From NCBI GenBank assembly GCA_022495995.1, contig JAFEMH010001351.1, forward strand, positions 228,501 to 292,500: 64,000 nucleotides of DNA. The letters are read 5' to 3'. The position numbers and the translations under genes are program-made. Under the pieces are notes generated by a model. It saw nothing but the letters and a program-made list of their open reading frames with translations, was not told the origin of the DNA and ran no database searches. Below are positions 61,301 to 64,000 of the stretch, one piece after another. Position 1 is the stretch's first letter; every line of letters begins with the position of its first letter. The DNA is from Adenophora triphylla var. japonica (taxonomy: Eukaryota; Streptophyta; Magnoliopsida; Asterales; Campanulaceae).

Positions 61301-63045
61301 AGAGTGACTACTATGATGAAATCGGTAATCAACTGTACTTTCTAGTTTCTATAGTCTATTTTCTTGTCTACCTATCCATTTGTATGTGCAGTTATTTATC
61401 TACCTGCTTTTTTTTTTTTTTTTGCTTTCTCTCTCCAGATTTCTTTGACATGGAAATTATAGATTGCAATGAGCCAACTACTTGTGTTAGGTGCTCATAA
61501 ATAAAACCTACTCCCTCCGGTCCAAAATAACTGTCGCTTTTGGACTTTTCACAGTTTTAAAAAAGACAATTATTGCCACAACTTAAGGTTGAAACTACCA
61601 AGATTACCCTTATTTATTGTTCTTCTCTCTTGCATTATTTCACACAATAAAACAATTAATGAAGTGAAACAAGTTTCAATGTGGGGGTAAAATAGGAATT
61701 TGAATGCTTTTGACCCCAAAAGCGACAGTTATTTTGGACCAAACATTTTGTCCAAAAGTGACAGTTATTTTGGACCGGAGGGAGTACATTTTTTCTGATC
61801 CCAAAGACACTGCTGGATTTTCTGTATTCTTGCAGTGGATTTGATCCTGTTTCCACAAAGTTGATACTAGGTTGGACCTATGCCATGTGCTGTGCACTTT
61901 TACTGTGTGACTCAACTATTTACCCATTTGGTTAATAATGGGCGGTTAAATTAAAACTGTCCTCTGAGTCCCCCCTCTCTCTCCCTCTATTCTCCATGTT
62001 GGTAACAGCAGTCTCCAAGTTCTTTCAGAACTTCCTCAAGCTGTTCCTTTTGTTTTGATTTATTTATCACATTTATACTTATCTCATGAAAGTTTAAGAG
62101 TTTGGTCAGACAAAAATTTGGGTTTGCATGCCATGTTTTCTTCCCTTCATTTATGGAAGTCAACAACCCTGCCTCCCTTTCTGAGCATTGTATCTGCTAT
62201 CAATTTTTCTGCTCCACCCCTAGTTGGTATGTCCAATCTAAATTTGTAAACATTACCTGTATGAATGTCTTGGTGTTGATGACTTATATTTATTTCCATT
62301 TTAATTACTGGATGGAAGTTCTTGAATTTTGAAGAGAAGTACTTGGTGATTTACTGGGCTTTTGGCTTGTGGTTGTGTAGATTTAACTTGGAACTTCTTC
62401 GTTTCTGTACAAAGATCTGGCTTGGTACACATATGGATCCGGCATAATAACATTTACTGTTGTGTACAGAGGCTGATTTGAAGCGTGAAATGGAGAGGAA
62501 AGAGCAAGAGAAGAAGAAAAACCAGAAAGTAGAGTTTCATTCTGGAGGAACACAATCTGGAACAGTTGTTCCAACACCAAAAATTACCTTGCCTATCCCT
62601 GGTCAGAAACCACCTTTATATGATTGCAATCGTTTTTTTCTGATTTCTCAAGGATTTTTCAGTAGTATTATGAATATCTTGTATTTATTATGGATTGTGG
62701 TGGATTCTTCATTATATTTGGTGGTTGCTATTTTCTGCAGCTGTACCGACTGTGGCTGGTGGAGGGCAGCATCCGGTTTCATCTGCTGTTGATGTTGGTC
62801 GGGATGGTAGGCAAAACAAGAAATCAAAGTGGGATAAGGTTTTTTTTATTTCTTCTTGTTGTTCCTTACCAATCTTGTTTTATCTTTTCAATGAATCCAT
62901 ATTGCACCCCAAGATTCAATTGGACTAGTGTTTCTAAATTGTATATTTGTTTCCAGGTAGATGTACAGGATCCTATCTCTTCTACTGGAGCACAAGCAGC
63001 ACTCTTGTCTGCTGCTAATGCTGGGGCCGGGTACACCGCTTTTGC
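55374..63045 (+). CDS. SAP30BP: SAP30-binding protein (HCNGP family), partial, seven exons visible
   Basis: A nuclear protein of the HCNGP/SAP30BP family, linked in animals to transcriptional repression and splicing. Exons: 55374-55850, 55951-56011, 59385-59620, 61120-61324, 62470-62601, 62741-62838 and 62957-63045, all with GT-AG borders and consistent phases (0,1,0,1,1,0,2), giving about 432 residues before the window ends. The ATG starts MASRKKESEGIALLSIYGDE, the typical family start. Then come an acidic segment, a Ser/Asn-rich and proline-rich region, and YGHDEGALSPEAE. The conserved core spans LEKFLPPPPKAKCPDELQ, KIAKFLLLKKKTGRSFN, YRNPDFLLHAVTYQDIDQIG and FDPHGYDKSDYYDEI, followed by a charged KREMERKEQEKKK helix. 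The remaining C-terminus must lie beyond 64000. No frameshift or stop was seen in the exons. Confidence 0.93.
56012..59384 (+). other. Intron 2 of the SAP30BP gene (3.4 kb)
   Basis: The largest visible intron. It contains a Stowaway MITE (56698-56964), a (TA) tract at about 56758-56775 and unrecognised AT-rich sequence. ORFs inside (for example 58569-58802) have no domain. Confidence 0.8.
56698..56964. mobile_element. Stowaway-type MITE in intron 2
   Basis: Left end TATCCCTCCGTCACATCTCA and right end TGAGCTGGGACGGAGGGAGTA-like, bounded by TA. The CTCAATG side pairs with CATTGAG at the right. Confidence 0.8.
59621..61119 (+). other. Intron 3 of the SAP30BP gene
   Basis: A 1.5-kb intron with GTAAGT donor and CTGCAG acceptor. 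It holds a degraded Stowaway at 60364-60609. No other feature was recognised. Confidence 0.8.
60364..60609. mobile_element. Degraded Stowaway-like MITE in intron 3
   Basis: Left end TACTCCCTCCATTGCAAATT and right end AATTTGGGACAGAGGTA-like (GATTTGGGACAGAGGTA), bounded by TA. Inner inverted words AGTTCTAATTTCC and CAAATTAGGATG support the pairing. Confidence 0.6.
61325..62469 (+). other. Intron 4 of the SAP30BP gene
   Basis: A 1.1-kb intron with a GTAATC donor and TGTACAG acceptor. It contains a 17-base T run and a Stowaway-like MITE at 61509-61786. ORFs reading into it are extensions of exon 4 or incidental. Confidence 0.8.
61509..61786. mobile_element. Stowaway-like MITE in intron 4 with long inverted ends
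   Basis: Left end CTCCCTCCGGTCCAAAATAA and the matching right end pair over roughly 34 bp with few mismatches, bounded by TA. A second inner copy of the right-end sequence (AAAGCGACAGTTATTTTGGA at about 61720) indicates a local duplication of the terminus. Confidence 0.85.
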
Positions 63046-64000
63046 GTGAGTCCTTACTATACTGGGAAATCCAAGTCTGCTTGTTTCCTTATATTTAGTC
63101 TTTTCAATGCCCACCTCTCATTTATTTACATCTATTTATTACAATATCATTATTTTTTATAAATTTGGTTTCAGAATTCAGGTATTGCAATTGGTGTCCT
63201 TCAATTTTTTATAATTACTGGGAGTCGTATTCTTTCTATAGAAGTCGGAGTAGTGAGAAGCCTTATGAAGATTCATTATCAAATAAATTGTTTTGACTTG
63301 TTAATTATGTTTTTAGGTACACCATTCATTATAGCTACACTAAGAAAATTAGAAATTGCAACTTTGAAGACAAAGTAAATGTGTCATAAGTCTGTAAATG
63401 CGTGACCCAAAAAAGTTGAAACTGAACTATTCGCTCGACCAGAGGGATTAATACTCTGAAGGTATTTGTTTTACACCAAATGATTATGGGATTTAGTGTG
63501 TAAGGTTAAATAGCAGTTAAAGAGGTCTGAACAACATATCTACTTGGAATTTGTTAAATACATACTAGTAGCTATAGATTCCAACAGATCTTTCATGAAA
63601 CTGATTATGTTGGCTACCAAAGTGTGTATTGCATGACCAGCACACGACTTTTTTTTTCTTCAAGGATTCAACAAGCCCGTCATGAAAGTGACTGTTGGAA
63701 ATCAAAAATCACCCAATATAAGATCTTAAGTCTCCCCTCTCTCTGTCTCTGGGAGGGAGAGAGATGGAGAGTTGGTGATTTAGCTCAATTCTACTTTGGT
63801 GGAAAGTCTTAAGCTTAAAGAGGAGTTAAAGGCCTTGAGAGAGATAGAGATGGAGAGTTGGTGATTTAGCTCAATGCTGCTTTTGGATTTAGGAAATTAT
63901 GGGGTTTAGTTCCCTGTTCAGGTCTTACTAGTAATGACCATAACGGGTCTTTGGTGGATGGCAAATTTGTTGCTTCCTTTATGAGACAATGATTTTTGGT
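63046..64000 (+). other. Intron 7 of the SAP30BP gene, running to the window edge
   Basis: Starts GTGAGTCC. No further family-like exon was recognised before 64000, so the C-terminal exon or exons lie outside. A duplicated purine-rich segment (GAGATGGAGAGTTGGTGATTTAGC) occurs at about 63762 and 63848. Confidence 0.7.

Overview
This window is nuclear DNA from a flowering plant, most likely a eudicot. It has spliced genes with GT-AG introns, a plant-specific CBL-interacting protein kinase, many Stowaway, hAT and Mutator-type miniature elements, and nested LTR retrotransposons. Only two host genes are visible. Nearly everything else is transposon-derived or AT-rich intergenic sequence. No rRNA, tRNA or organelle genes were seen.

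Layout. 1-10461: two tandem copies of a decayed Ty1/copia element arranged internal-LTR-internal-LTR, the first copy cut by the window edge. The copies are nearly identical and share their stop codons. 10462-15586: intergenic DNA with Stowaway MITEs. 15587-17008 (minus): an intact, intronless-coding CIPK gene (473 aa) with a TATA box and a probable 3'UTR intron. 17687-25973: a row of non-autonomous elements with visible target-site duplications (hAT, Mutator-like fold-back, Stowaway, a TRIM-like LTR element on the minus strand, and a second hAT).

27814-41533: the largest object, a 13.7 kb Ty3/gypsy element of the Tat type, flanked by a perfect 5-bp target duplication (AGTCT). Its gag-pol runs on the minus strand and includes a second, archaeal-type RNase H before integrase. 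It is broken by a stop and several frameshifts, one pair of which removes reverse-transcriptase motif A. On the opposite strand it carries a separate three-exon gene with its own TATA box. This encodes a 'putative gypsy-type transposon' (Transposase_28-like) protein ending in a coiled coil. Between the two convergent genes lies a ~1 kb minisatellite made of more than 25 short hairpins whose stems show compensatory changes.

41678-52284: a third, older relative of the copia element at the left edge. It is split by a ~3 kb solo LTR (perfect 5-bp duplication GTCGT) and by a second, coding-poor LTR element with duplicated primer-binding-site sequence. 52285-55200: very AT-rich DNA with tandem duplications and Helitron-like termini. 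55374 to beyond the window end (plus): a SAP30-binding protein/HCNGP-family gene with seven exons visible and Stowaway MITEs in three introns.

The two host genes look unrelated to each other. The main story is layered transposition, and the Tat-like element with its antisense gene and hairpin array is the most interesting structure. All family calls are by eye from translated motifs and terminal sequences; no database search was run.
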